The notes below the pieces were generated by a model that saw only the letters and a program-made list of their open reading frames with translations, made no database searches and had not been told where the DNA came from. From assembly GCA_934247225.1 (NCBI GenBank), contig CAKQJE010000006.1, positions 1 through 64,000 on the forward strand: a stretch of DNA of 64,000 bases, in the 5' to 3' direction. This document shows positions 33,254 through 41,602 of the stretch, piece by piece; the stretch's first letter is position 1, and every line of letters starts with the position of its first letter. The position numbers were made by a program, and so were the translations under genes. The DNA is from an uncultured Clostridia bacterium (lineage in GTDB: Bacteria > Bacillota > Clostridia > Christensenellales > Borkfalkiaceae).

Positions 33254-35656
33254 TTATCTGAGTTCTACGTTAAGTCTGTGTTTCAAGCTTCCGAGAATGC
33301 GTTTGACGAATCCGTCCACGTCCTCCGTTTCGATGGGTTTAACCCCGTCCGAACAGAACGTTACGGTGAACGCCATGCTCTTTTTGCCCTCGCCTATCTG
33401 TTCGCCAACGTAAACGTCGAAAAGTTCGACGGCTTTGACGTTAAGTTTGCAAGCCGAATAAATGACGTCCTCGATTTCTCCGCAGGTAACGTTTTCATCC
33501 GCAACGAGCGCGAGATCTCTCTTAACTTCGGGGAATTTCGGAAGCGGCGCAAACTTAAACGGAACGGTAAACTCTTCCGCGAGCGCGTCGTAATCAAGCT
33601 CCAAAACGTAAACCTTGCATTCGAGATCGAAATCCGCGCAGGTTTCGTAAGTTACCTGACCGAAGCATCCGATCTCTTTTCCGCCGAAAAGAATTTTCGC
33701 GGAAACACCCGGGTGAAGATAAGTCTTTTCCGCTCTCACGCCGAGATTGAATTTGACTCTGAAATTCTCTTCGATTTCTTTAAGCGCGCCTTTGAGAGTG
33801 AAGAAATCCTCGTTTTCGCCGAAAATGGCAAGGCAAAGGTGTTTTCTCTCTTCCGGAAAATCGGAAACGGGAATTTCTTTCGGGATATACGTTCTCGCGA
33901 TCTCGAAAATTCTGCCCGCCGAATTGCCTTTTTTAACGTTTCTCGAAACGACGGCAAGAAGCGAAGGAATAAGCGTTCTTCTCATAACCTCGTAATTATC
34001 GCTTATCGGGTTTTCGATGACGATAACGTTACCCTCTTCGTCGCCCTCTTTAAGACGAAGCGCGGCTACGTCTTTCTTTGAATAGAACGAATAAGTCATA
34101 ACCTCGTTATAACCCTGCTCGACGAGAACTTTTTTCATTTTAAGCTCGTCTTTCTGTTCTTTCGTGTAACCGCCCGCGGTAATTTTGCAATCTTTTAAAA
34201 GCGTAGGCACGACGTGATCGTAGCCGTACATTCTGATAACCTCTTCGGCAAGATCGGGATAACCCTCGACGTCCTCTCTGTAAGGCGGAGCGTAAGCGGT
34301 GATTTCCTCGCCGTTTATTTCCACGCCGAAATTAAGGCTCTTCAATATTTTTTCGACTTCCGCTTTGGGAACTTCTATACCCAAAACGCCGTTGATTTTG
34401 CCGAAAGTCGTTTTAACGACCTTGTTTTCCTGTTCTTTGCCCGCGGAAACGTCGGTGTGAACGTCGGTCACAACGCCCGCACCGAGCTGTTCGACGAGAT
34501 GCAAAGCTCTCTTCATGGCGCGTTCGGTCGTGTATTCGTCAACGCCTTTTTCGAACCTCTTGGACGAATCGGAAGATTTTCCGAGCATTCTCGAAGATCT
34601 TCTGACGTTGTCGCGCTTGAATTTGGCGCACTCGAACACAACGCCTGCGGTCGTATCCTTTATTTCGCTGTTGAGTCCGCCCATAATTCCCGCTAAGGCC
34701 ACGGGCTTTGCGCCGTCGCAGATAACGAGGTTATCGTTATTAAGCGTAAGTTCTTTTTCGTCGAGCGTGACTATCTTTTCGCCCTTTTCCGCTCTGCGGA
34801 CTACTATTTCTCTCTTTTCGAGGTCGTTTTCGTCGAAAGCGTGCATCGGCTGACCGAGTTCTAAAAGAACGTAGTTTGTTATGTCGACGATATTGCTTAT
34901 CGAATTGATGTCGCAAAGTTTGAGTCTTCTCGACATCCATTTCGGGGATTTTTCTATTTTAACGTCCGTGACGTAATGCGCGATATATCTCGGGCAAAGT
35001 TCGCCGTCCTTAACGGTAACCTTAACCGCCTTATCCGCGCCGACTTTTTCAGCCGTGAACTCGTAGGAAGGTTCTTTGAGCGGCTTTCCGAGAATCGCGG
35101 CGATTTCTCTCGCGATACCTAAAATACTCTGACAATCGGGGCGGTTCGCAAGCACGGAAATATCAAAAACGTAATCTTTGAGCGCGAGAAGATCTCTCAC
35201 CTCTTCGCCCAGGGGAAGCTCTTCGTTGAAAATAAGAACGCTGTCGCCCGAAGCTCCCTCGTAGAAATTATCGTCTATACCGATCTCTTCTCCGCCGCAG
35301 AACATTCCGTAAGAAGGTTCGCCGCGAAGCTTGCCGTTAAAAATTCTGTCGCCCGTAGCGAGCGTGGCTCCGTCTACCGCGACGGGAACTATATCCCCAA
35401 CGGAAACGTTGACGGCGTTGGTGATTATCTGCAAAACGCCGTATTTTCCCGCGTCTACCTGACAGATACGAAGTCTTTCCGCGTTGGGATGCTGAGTTAT
35501 TTCTTTTATGCGGCAGGTCACGACCTTATCGAGTTTATCGCCGTAAGGTATGATCTGCTCAACTTCGAAACCGCAACCGAAAAGCTTTGCTTCAAGCTCT
35601 TCGGGCGTTACGTCTATATCTACATATTCTTTAAGCCAACTTAAAGGCGCTAACAT
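33254..35656 (-). CDS. pheT: Phenylalanyl-tRNA synthetase beta chain
   Basis: This 800-residue subunit has the expected order: N-terminal MLAPLSWLKEYVDIDVTPEEL, tRNA-binding OB domain (VVTCRIKEITQHPNAERLRICQVDAG, residues ~45-70), B3/B4 editing domains (RPDCQSILGIAREIAAILG and MHAFDENDLEKREIVVRRA), B5 domain, catalytic-like core and C-terminal ferredoxin-fold anticodon-binding domain (FPEVKRDLALVADE, ending GSLKHRLNVELR). With PheS it forms the alpha2beta2 enzyme. It starts 13 bases after pheS. Confidence 0.97.
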   Translation of the reverse strand: MLAPLSWLKEYVDIDVTPEELEAKLFGCGFEVEQIIPYGDKLDKVVTCRIKEITQHPNAERLRICQVDAGKYGVLQIITNAVNVSVGDIVPVAVDGATLATGDRIFNGKLRGEPSYGMFCGGEEIGIDDNFYEGASGDSVLIFNEELPLGEEVRDLLALKDYVFDISVLANRPDCQSILGIAREIAAILGKPLKEPSYEFTAEKVGADKAVKVTVKDGELCPRYIAHYVTDVKIEKSPKWMSRRLKLCDINSISNIVDITNYVLLELGQPMHAFDENDLEKREIVVRRAEKGEKIVTLDEKELTLNNDNLVICDGAKPVALAGIMGGLNSEIKDTTAGVVFECAKFKRDNVRRSSRMLGKSSDSSKRFEKGVDEYTTERAMKRALHLVEQLGAGVVTDVHTDVSAGKEQENKVVKTTFGKINGVLGIEVPKAEVEKILKSLNFGVEINGEEITAYAPPYREDVEGYPDLAEEVIRMYGYDHVVPTLLKDCKITAGGYTKEQKDELKMKKVLVEQGYNEVMTYSFYSKKDVAALRLKEGDEEGNVIVIENPISDNYEVMRRTLIPSLLAVVSRNVKKGNSAGRIFEIARTYIPKEIPVSDFPEERKHLCLAIFGENEDFFTLKGALKEIEENFRVKFNLGVRAEKTYLHPGVSAKILFGGKEIGCFGQVTYETCADFDLECKVYVLELDYDALAEEFTVPFKFAPLPKFPEVKRDLALVADENVTCGEIEDVIYSACKLNVKAVELFDVYVGEQIGEGKKSMAFTVTFCSDGVKPIETEDVDGFVKRILGSLKHRLNVELR

Positions 35657-35669
35657 TTTCCGTTCCTCC

Positions 35670-36698
35670 TTAGTCCTTGAATTGTTCGAGAGCGCGGATA
35701 TCGCCCTCGTAAAGAACGTGAATGTTGTTCACGCCGTTTTTAAGCATCGCGATACGGTCGAGACCGAGACCGAATGCAAAGCCCGTGTACTTATCGGGAT
35801 CGACCCCGCAATTTTCCAAAACTTTGCGGTTTACGATGCCGCCGCCGAGAATTTCTATCCAACCCGTGCCTTTGCAGAGCTTGCAACCCTTTCCGCCGCA
35901 CTCGAAACAGCTTACGTCGACTTCGACGGAAGGCTCGGTGAACGGGAAGAAGGACGGACGGAAACGGGTTTTCGCCTCTTTTCCGAACATTTTCTTAACT
36001 AAAACGTCGAGCATTCCCTGCAAATCGCAAAGCGTGACCTTTTCGTCGATAACAAGTCCTTCCATCTGGTGGAACATGGGCGAATGAGTCGCGTCGTCGT
36101 CGGCGCGGTAAACCCTGCCCGGGATAAGAACCTTGAACGGCGGTTCAAGCGTGGTAAGGCTTCTTATCTGCCCCGGCGAAGTGTGCGTGCGGAGCATAAA
36201 ATCGTCGTTTATATAGAAAGTGTCCTGCTTGTCTCTCGCGGGGTGTTCCTTGGGGGTGTTGAGCGCGGTGAAGTTATGGAAATCGTCCTCGATTTCTCTC
36301 GTTTCCGACACCTTGAAGCCCATACCCGCGAAAATGTCGATAAGTTCGGCTTTTACTATGCTTACGGGATGATAAGTTCCCTGTTTAAGACGTTTTGCGG
36401 GCATCGTGATATCGACCGCTTCTTTTTTATAGCGGTAATTCTTTTCCGCTTCGTTTATCTCGGTTTCTTTTTTTGCGAAATAATCCGCAGCCCATTCTTT
36501 AAGGCTGTTGATAATCATTCCGAGTTTGGGACGTTCTTCTTTCGCGGCTTTGCCGAGTTCTTTCATAAGCCCGGGGATTATTCCCGCTTTGCCCAAGATA
36601 TACTTGGATTTAAGCCTGAAAAGCTCCGTACTCGTCTTCGCGTCCGCAAGCTCCGAAGCTATCTCGCTTTTGATCTCCTGAATTTTTTCTTCCATCAT
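35670..36698 (-). CDS. pheS: Phenylalanyl-tRNA synthetase alpha chain
   Basis: This 342-residue subunit has an N-terminal coiled coil (FRLKSKYILGKAGIIPGLMKELG) that binds tRNA. The class II core follows with motif 2 (PGQIRSLTTLEPPFKVLIPGRVYRAD, pieces), FHQMEGLVIDEKVT and FRPSFFPFTEPSVEVDVSC, and motif 3 in GFAFGLGLDRIAML. It catalyses phenylalanine activation. The start at 36698 follows GGAGA. A consensus sigma-A promoter stands upstream, and no T-box features were found in the short leader. Confidence 0.97.
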   Translation of the reverse strand: MMEEKIQEIKSEIASELADAKTSTELFRLKSKYILGKAGIIPGLMKELGKAAKEERPKLGMIINSLKEWAADYFAKKETEINEAEKNYRYKKEAVDITMPAKRLKQGTYHPVSIVKAELIDIFAGMGFKVSETREIEDDFHNFTALNTPKEHPARDKQDTFYINDDFMLRTHTSPGQIRSLTTLEPPFKVLIPGRVYRADDDATHSPMFHQMEGLVIDEKVTLCDLQGMLDVLVKKMFGKEAKTRFRPSFFPFTEPSVEVDVSCFECGGKGCKLCKGTGWIEILGGGIVNRKVLENCGVDPDKYTGFAFGLGLDRIAMLKNGVNNIHVLYEGDIRALEQFKD

Positions 36699-36835
36699 GT
36701 TTTTATCTCCGCTTTCGCCGCAGAAAAAATCGACTCCGTTTCGATTACGTTTTGTTTCCGTTTCGTTTCCGTTTCATTTCCGTATCGATTGCGTTTCGGT
36801 TTTGCGGCGAGCATATAATAATAGATTATGTACTT
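36699..36835 (-). other. pheS leader with GAAACG-type repeats closed by a stem
   Basis: The transcript leader (~130 bases) contains imperfect tandem GAAACG and GGAAACGAAAC words between 36735 and 36800. They are flanked by complementary CGCCGCAAAA and TTTTCTGCGGCG arms that can close the repeats into a large loop. No T-box, no specifier loop and no terminator were found. Confidence 0.5.
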
Positions 36836-36864
36836 ATTATAACAAACAATAATATTAAAGTCAA
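36836..36864 (-). promoter_or_regulatory. Sigma-A promoter of pheST
   Basis: TTGACT (36859-36864), 17-base spacer, TATAAT (36836-36841) on the minus strand. A near-perfect consensus, 138 bases upstream of pheS. Confidence 0.85.
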
Positions 36865-36881
36865 ACCGACCGTGCGCCAAA

Positions 36882-36917
36882 ACGCCCGCCGCAAAAAATA
36901 TTTTTTGCGGCGGGCGT
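36882..36917. terminator. Bidirectional terminator, perfect 17-bp palindrome
   Basis: ACGCCCGCCGCAAAAAA pairs with TTTTTTGCGGCGGGCGT across a 2-base loop. It isolates the pheST promoter from the plus-strand genes. Between it and 37025 nothing else is visible. Confidence 0.7.
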
Positions 36918-37025
36918 CAATTTATTTCACAAAAAAACGTCGGAAATCGCAAAGGATTATATAAAAAATCCGCAAGAGATCAAAAAGTCGTAAAAAGCGG
37001 GATTATTGCCGACGGACATAAAAAG

Positions 37026-37053
37026 TTGCAATACTTTATTTTTATGCTATAAT
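37026..37053 (+). promoter_or_regulatory. Promoter of the DAK-like pseudogene
   Basis: TTGCAA (37026-37031), 16-base spacer, TATAAT (37048-37053), followed by a GGAGG ribosome site at ~37070. The signals are intact although the gene is broken. Confidence 0.7.
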
Positions 37054-37084
37054 GAAACCACCGAATTTACGGAGGTTTTTAAAT

Positions 37085-37374
37085 ATGAGTTTTACTTCTA
37101 TCGACGCCGAAGACGATCAGTTCGCATATCGCTACGATACGCAGCTTTTAATCGACAGACGCGATAAAGATCTGGACGAAAAGCGATTTCAGAATATATT
37201 ACCGAACATTTCGAAGGCAACAGCCTTATAGCCGTCGGCGACGAAAGCCTGATCAAAATCCACTTTCACACCAACGAGCCGTGGAAAATTCCGGAATATT
37301 GCAGTACGATAGGCGAAATTTACGATATCGTCGTCGAAGACATGATAAGACAATCCAACGGGCTTCAAGGTTGA
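37085..37374 (+). pseudogene. Frameshifted DAK-related (FakA/YloV C-terminal-like) small gene
   Basis: The start MSFTSIDAEDDQFAYRYDTQ is followed by a shift at the A-run 37179-37182. Beyond it the +1 frame reads YITEHFEGNSLIAVGDESLI and then KIHFHTNEPWKIPEYCSTIG, ending in a TGA at 37372. Adding one A gives a continuous 96-residue product of the kind called 'kinase to dihydroxyacetone kinase', related to the domain after the DAK2 part of fatty acid kinase FakA (...SLVVVGDDDLVKVHVHT...). Length as found is 290 bases, one short of 97 codons. It has an intact promoter and ribosome site. A sequencing error in the homopolymer would be the alternative. Confidence 0.7.
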
Positions 37375-37402
37375 AAACAACAGAAAACTTAAAAAGCAAA
37401 AT

Positions 37403-37435
37403 GCGGCGGTCTGTAAAATTTTTACAGACCGCCGC
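37403..37435 (+). terminator. Terminator after the DAK-like pseudogene
   Basis: GCGGCGGTCTGTAAAA and TTTACAGACCGCCGC form a 15-bp stem 28 bases after the stop. A close relative of this stem (CAGCGGTCTG...CAGACCGCTG) stands at 38997-39028. Confidence 0.75.
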
Positions 37436-37460
37436 GTTGTTTATAATAGCAGCTTTGAAA

Positions 37461-37544
37461 TTTGCTTTTTGGTGCAAAAATGCCGCTATGAAATTTGCCT
37501 TTTCGTGCAAAAACCGACAAATAAAACTTGCTTTTTCGTGCAAA
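37461..37544 (+). repeat. Three direct repeats with TTTGC-n8-GCAAA palindromes upstream of the ATPase gene
   Basis: TTTGC...GCAAA units lie at 37461-37478, 37494-37511 and 37527-37544 (first base C in the last), exactly 33 bases apart, with similar flanks (GAAATTTGC, TTTTCGTGCAAAA). The third overlaps the likely promoter region (TATGTTATGCT). The arrangement suggests operator iterons, possibly for autoregulation. Confidence 0.6.
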
Positions 37545-37583
37545 ATATGTTATGCTCTATACGTAAATCACGGAGGAGTTATT

Positions 37584-38927
37584 ATGATTCTGAAACGCAA
37601 GGCATATAAAATCCTTAAACAATGGAAAGAAGAAAGCAACGGCTCGACCGCACTTTTAATCGACGGAGCAAGACGAGTAGGCAAAAGTTATCTCGCCGAA
37701 GAATTTGCCAAAAACGAATATAAATCCTATATTCTTATCAACTTTTCCAAAGTGTCGAAGGCGCTTAAAGACATTTTCGAGAACGATATTATGGATCTCG
37801 ATTTATTTTTCAACAAGCTCTCTATTGTGTTCGGCGTGGAGCTGTTTAATCGTAATTCATTATTCATTTTCGATGAAGTACAGCGTTTCCCGAGAGCAAG
37901 AGAGGTTATTAAGTTTCTTGTCGAGGACGGCAGATACGATTATATCGAAACAGGCTCGCTGATATCGCTGAAACAAAACACCGAGAATATAGTTATCCCG
38001 TCCGAGGAAGAACACATCATCCTGTACCCCTTAGATTTCGAAGAATTTTTGTGGGCTATGGGCGACACCGTAACCATTCCCCTTTTAAAAAAATGCTTCG
38101 ATTCCCTCTCCCCTCTCGGCAACGCGGTTCACCGTAAAATAATGAATCAATTCCGCCAATACCTGCTGGTCGGAGGAATGCCGCAAGCCGTTATCGAGTA
38201 CGCCGAAAGTAAAAATTTCGCCAAAGTCGACCGCATAAAAAAGACCATTCTCACGCTTTACAGGCAGGATATTATCAGGTTTGCCAAAGGCTGCGAAAGC
38301 AAAGTCCTTGCAATCTTTGATCAGATTCCCGCTCAACTCTCGAAAAAAGAAAAGAAATTTTCAATTTCCTCGCTCGGAAAAGACGCAAAAAGCAGAACCT
38401 ATGAGGACGCTTTTATGTGGCTTACGGAAGGAATGATAACCAATAATTGTTACAATGCGACCGATCCGACTGTCGATTTGTCCATGTATCTCGACACTGT
38501 AAGCCAAAAATGCTATATGATGGACACGGGACTGCTTGTGACCCTCGCCTTTAAAGACAACAGTTATATCTCCAATGAATTATACAAATCTGTTTTGCTT
38601 GACAAAATAAGCGTAAACGAAGGTATGCTAATGGAAAACGTCGTTGCTCAAACGTTAAAAACGGCAGGTCATAATTTATTCTTTTATTCGAGAAACGATA
38701 ATATCAACCGCGAAAATCATATGGAAATCGACTTTCTTATATCCAGACAAAACAAAATTTGTCCGATAGAAGTCAAATCGTCTGCATATAACACACACTC
38801 TTCGCTTGACAAATTTACCTTAAAATTTAAAGGAAAAATAGGTCAACCGTATATTCTGTACAGCAAAGATATCCTTGTGAAAAACGGTATCGTCTACCTT
38901 CCGATTTATATGACAATGTTTCTTTAA
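37584..38927 (+). CDS. AAA ATPase with DUF4143-type C-terminus
   Basis: The start is ATG 37584 (MILKRKAYKILKQW) behind GGAGGAG; the frame is open for another 100 codons upstream but crosses the repeat region and terminator. The product has ~447 residues. A Walker A GARRVGKSYLAEEFA is at ~28-42 and a Walker B FIFDEVQRF at ~95; a C-terminal DUF4143 nuclease-like domain has MENVVAQTLKTAGHNLFFYSR, EIDFLISRQNKICPIEVKSS (D..E..K pattern of PD-(D/E)xK-like folds). These proteins are common and uncharacterised, often near mobile or defence genes. The operator-like repeats and its own terminator show a monocistronic unit. Confidence 0.85.
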   Translation: MILKRKAYKILKQWKEESNGSTALLIDGARRVGKSYLAEEFAKNEYKSYILINFSKVSKALKDIFENDIMDLDLFFNKLSIVFGVELFNRNSLFIFDEVQRFPRAREVIKFLVEDGRYDYIETGSLISLKQNTENIVIPSEEEHIILYPLDFEEFLWAMGDTVTIPLLKKCFDSLSPLGNAVHRKIMNQFRQYLLVGGMPQAVIEYAESKNFAKVDRIKKTILTLYRQDIIRFAKGCESKVLAIFDQIPAQLSKKEKKFSISSLGKDAKSRTYEDAFMWLTEGMITNNCYNATDPTVDLSMYLDTVSQKCYMMDTGLLVTLAFKDNSYISNELYKSVLLDKISVNEGMLMENVVAQTLKTAGHNLFFYSRNDNINRENHMEIDFLISRQNKICPIEVKSSAYNTHSSLDKFTLKFKGKIGQPYILYSKDILVKNGIVYLPIYMTMFL

Positions 38928-38933
38928 ACGCAG

Positions 38934-38968
38934 CCGCTACGGTTAAAACCGTAGCGGTTTCTTTTTTG
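38934..38968 (+). terminator. Terminator of the ATPase gene
   Basis: CCGCTACGG, TTAAAA, CCGTAGCGG followed by TTTCTTTTTT, starting six bases after the stop codon. Confidence 0.85.
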
Positions 38969-38996
38969 CCGTTTTTACAAAATAAAACGACAGAAA

Positions 38997-39028
38997 CAGC
39001 GGTCTGCAAAAAAACTTACAGACCGCTG
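38997..39028 (-). terminator. Terminator of the 39-54 kb sugar operon
   Basis: CAGCGGTCTG pairs with CAGACCGCTG around a 12-base A-rich loop right after the last gene of the operon (stop at 39032). Confidence 0.75.
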
Positions 39029-39031
39029 ATT

Positions 39032-39985
39032 TTATTTATCGCACAACAATTCGTTTATGCAATCGGAGAACATTTTTTGTTCGGCTTTTCTGTAAATAAG
39101 ACGGTGTTCGCCGCTTCCCGAATAAAAAGTCGTTTTGCCGTTGTCGTCAACGCTTACCGAGCCTTTTTCGCCGAGCGAAAACATATCGTTAAATTCTCCG
39201 CTCGCGAACATCACCGCCATTATATCCCACGACGGCAGATTGAAATTGATACCGTTGCCGTGAACGGAATATGCCGTTTTAACGGGATTATCGCTCTGAT
39301 TTTGAAGCGGCGCACCCGATAAAACGTCGAAGCCCTGATTGAAATCGAGGACGAAAATCGGCAAATCCCGTGCGGCAAAAAGCCTCTGCATAGATTTCAC
39401 ATCAAGAATTACGTTAAATTCCCCTTTCCAATACATATCGCCGAGGCGATATTCGTAGTCGTAATCGTTGAAGTTGCCGCACATTACGACCACGCGTTTT
39501 ACTTTTTTCTTAAACAACGCTCCGTTTGTCTCCAATACGTCGGCGATATTGTTTGCCTGCCCTACGCAAACCACGGTTACACTTTTATCTTCGCTTCTTT
39601 CAAGCGTTTCGATAATAACTTCTTTTGCGGAATGATAAACGGCGTTTTTATATTTCCCGAGGTCGAGTTTGTTTAATATCTTATAAAAAGTCGGGTTTTC
39701 GCCCCAACCGGGGAAACTTTCGGCGTAATGAAACTTCGCGTAAAACTCCTCGTAGAACTCGTCAACGTTAAGCGCATATCGTTCGGCAACGCCGACGGGA
39801 ATGTCGGCATTTCCGTAATAATCGTTTATGAGATTTATCGCTTCTCCGCCGATTTTCTTATTCACGCTGTGCGTGACGGCAAGAATTTCGATTTTGCCTT
39901 CGTTTTTAAGTTTATTCGCAATCGCCAGCGCGCCCGCGTCGTCGCAATCAAACCCGAGATCGGTATCGATAATCAATTTTTCCAC
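39032..39985 (-). CDS. Nucleoside hydrolase-like (IUNH family) protein
   Basis: This 317-residue protein has the calcium-binding start IIDTDLGFDCDDAGALAIA, matching DTDPGxDDxxAL of inosine-uridine nucleoside hydrolases with a Cys inserted near the second Asp. The core continues with TVVCVGQANNIADVL and VVVMCGNFN. The active-site GGN..GAE-FN region is changed to MCGNFNDYDYEYRLGDMYWKGEFNVILD, which keeps the EFN Asn. In sugar operons this fold may act on ribosides or unknown N-glycosides. It ends the operon, three bases after the GH78-like gene. Activity on nucleosides is not assured. Confidence 0.82.
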   Translation of the reverse strand: MEKLIIDTDLGFDCDDAGALAIANKLKNEGKIEILAVTHSVNKKIGGEAINLINDYYGNADIPVGVAERYALNVDEFYEEFYAKFHYAESFPGWGENPTFYKILNKLDLGKYKNAVYHSAKEVIIETLERSEDKSVTVVCVGQANNIADVLETNGALFKKKVKRVVVMCGNFNDYDYEYRLGDMYWKGEFNVILDVKSMQRLFAARDLPIFVLDFNQGFDVLSGAPLQNQSDNPVKTAYSVHGNGINFNLPSWDIMAVMFASGEFNDMFSLGEKGSVSVDDNGKTTFYSGSGEHRLIYRKAEQKMFSDCINELLCDK

Positions 39986-39988
39986 TTT

Positions 39989-41602
39989 CTATTTCTCCTC
40001 GGTTATCCCGTCGGGCAAATTGAGTTCAGTTTCGATTTTACCGTCCTTTACGGTATGTTTGACCGCAATTATTCCGTATTTCGTGGGTATTTCGCCCTCT
40101 GCGAAAGTCAACCCGCAAAGGTGCGGCTCGATTTTTATCGTTTTGTAACCGTTTTCAATTGGCGTAACGCCCAAAACGTGACTATAAAAGAAATCTATAA
40201 ACCCGCACGACCAACCGTGGCAAAGACTATGCCTTAACCCGAGATAACAAAACTTACCGTAATCGGCGTGAATGTTTTTTCTCCCCTTTTCGGGCATTGC
40301 GTCTATCGGCAACGGATTATCTTTAAGCCATTCGATATCGAAATCCTCCCAAAAGGTAGTCGCTCCGAGATCGAGCATCGCACCGTAATAATCTTTAATT
40401 ACGGAAAGCGCAAACTCGCCTTCGCCGACCAGCCGCAACGCCTCGATTATCGCAAAGCTCATAAACGTCGTCATACCTATCGCGCCGCCTTGCTTCAATA
40501 AAGGTTTCGCCTCGTCTGCCGAAATCTTGCCGACGAGAACGCCCGCTGCCGCCACCTGTTTGAATTCCGATTTTTTATATGCGTAGCCGTTTAAACTCTT
40601 TATAATTTCCTTCGCCTTTCCGCCGTCGCCGCCAAAACGCGCGTACAGTTTTTCGGCGCGTTGCATAGCGTATAAAATCAGGTATCTCCAACCGATTTCC
40701 CTGTCGGGGAAACCGTTCGTCGGCCAATCGAAGAAAAACTCGTTGCCCTCGAAATATGCCAATTTATTATTTTTATAGGACACCTCGCCGTTTTCGCCTA
40801 TAATGACGAAATAATCACTTACGATTTTATCCACATAAGGCATCATGTTTTTTACGTAGCGTTCGTTATCCGACAGAGCAAGATATTTTTCAAGACAAAT
40901 TATCCACCAGGCGGAATAAGAAGGCATGTCGTTTACCCAATGCCCGTCGAAATATTTGACCTTATCGAGAACTTTTTCGAATTGAGGAATATCGCCGTAA
41001 AGAAAATACGCCGCGAGAAGTTCGGGATAAAAATCGCCCGTCCAGAAAACCCTGTCGCGCTTTACGCCGTCCCATATATCGTCATTTCTAACGCAGAGAG
41101 AAATCGTTCTTTCCGCGGTTTTATATATCTCGTTCAACCTGTCGTCCGAACATACGAAATCGCCCGAAATTTTCAGTCCGTTATCGCTTTCCTCCGCGTA
41201 AATCAAAGCAAGATTTACGGATGTTTCGCTTATATTGTCTATTCTTGCAAAGCGGAAACCGCTTTCGCTTGTCGAGATATCTCCCAAAGAAACAACGGAA
41301 TATGCATTATCTCTAAGCGAATGATAATTATCGGCATTGTTTTCTCCTATCTCGGCGCAAGTTTCCCAAGCCGACTCCCCGAGCCTTATGCGAATGCTTG
41401 CGCGCTCGCTTTGCCAACCGAACGCAACGTGCAGCCTCCCGCAGATTTCCTTACCGAAATCGACTACGATAAACGCGTCCCTTTTCATCTCGCACGAAGG
41501 ATATAAAAAAGGATGAGTCTCTTGCTTAGCGTTTTTTGTCAAAGTATCCGCGCTTTTCGCGCCGTCCGCCGCCGTGATTTTTACAATATCGACTTTCTTC
41601 AT
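39989..41602 (-). CDS. Alpha-L-rhamnosidase-like (GH78 family) glycosidase
   Basis: The ATG at 41602 overlaps the TGA stop of the phosphorylase gene (ATGA); a start 15 bases upstream is also open. The ~537-residue protein has no signal peptide. It lacks the long N-terminal sandwich of classical GH78 enzymes but keeps the six-hairpin barrel with WDGVKRDRVFWTGDFYPELLA (catalytic-acid region, with KRDR) and the closing AEGEIPTKYGIIAVKHTV beta-domain. HGWSCGFIDFFYSHVLGVTP is typical of the family C-terminal end. GH78 removes alpha-L-rhamnose. Together with GH112 it supports a rhamnose-containing substrate, though unsaturated or other sugars are possible. Confidence 0.8.
   Translation of the reverse strand: MKKVDIVKITAADGAKSADTLTKNAKQETHPFLYPSCEMKRDAFIVVDFGKEICGRLHVAFGWQSERASIRIRLGESAWETCAEIGENNADNYHSLRDNAYSVVSLGDISTSESGFRFARIDNISETSVNLALIYAEESDNGLKISGDFVCSDDRLNEIYKTAERTISLCVRNDDIWDGVKRDRVFWTGDFYPELLAAYFLYGDIPQFEKVLDKVKYFDGHWVNDMPSYSAWWIICLEKYLALSDNERYVKNMMPYVDKIVSDYFVIIGENGEVSYKNNKLAYFEGNEFFFDWPTNGFPDREIGWRYLILYAMQRAEKLYARFGGDGGKAKEIIKSLNGYAYKKSEFKQVAAAGVLVGKISADEAKPLLKQGGAIGMTTFMSFAIIEALRLVGEGEFALSVIKDYYGAMLDLGATTFWEDFDIEWLKDNPLPIDAMPEKGRKNIHADYGKFCYLGLRHSLCHGWSCGFIDFFYSHVLGVTPIENGYKTIKIEPHLCGLTFAEGEIPTKYGIIAVKHTVKDGKIETELNLPDGITEEK

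Noticed and set aside
36699..36870. T-box riboswitch before pheS
   Set aside because: No GGGTGGNACCGCG-type sequence, specifier loop or antiterminator is visible in the short leader.
37461..37544. CRISPR array from the three 33-bp spaced repeats
   Set aside because: Repeat and spacer are not distinct units; most of each period is similar and only three copies exist next to a promoter.
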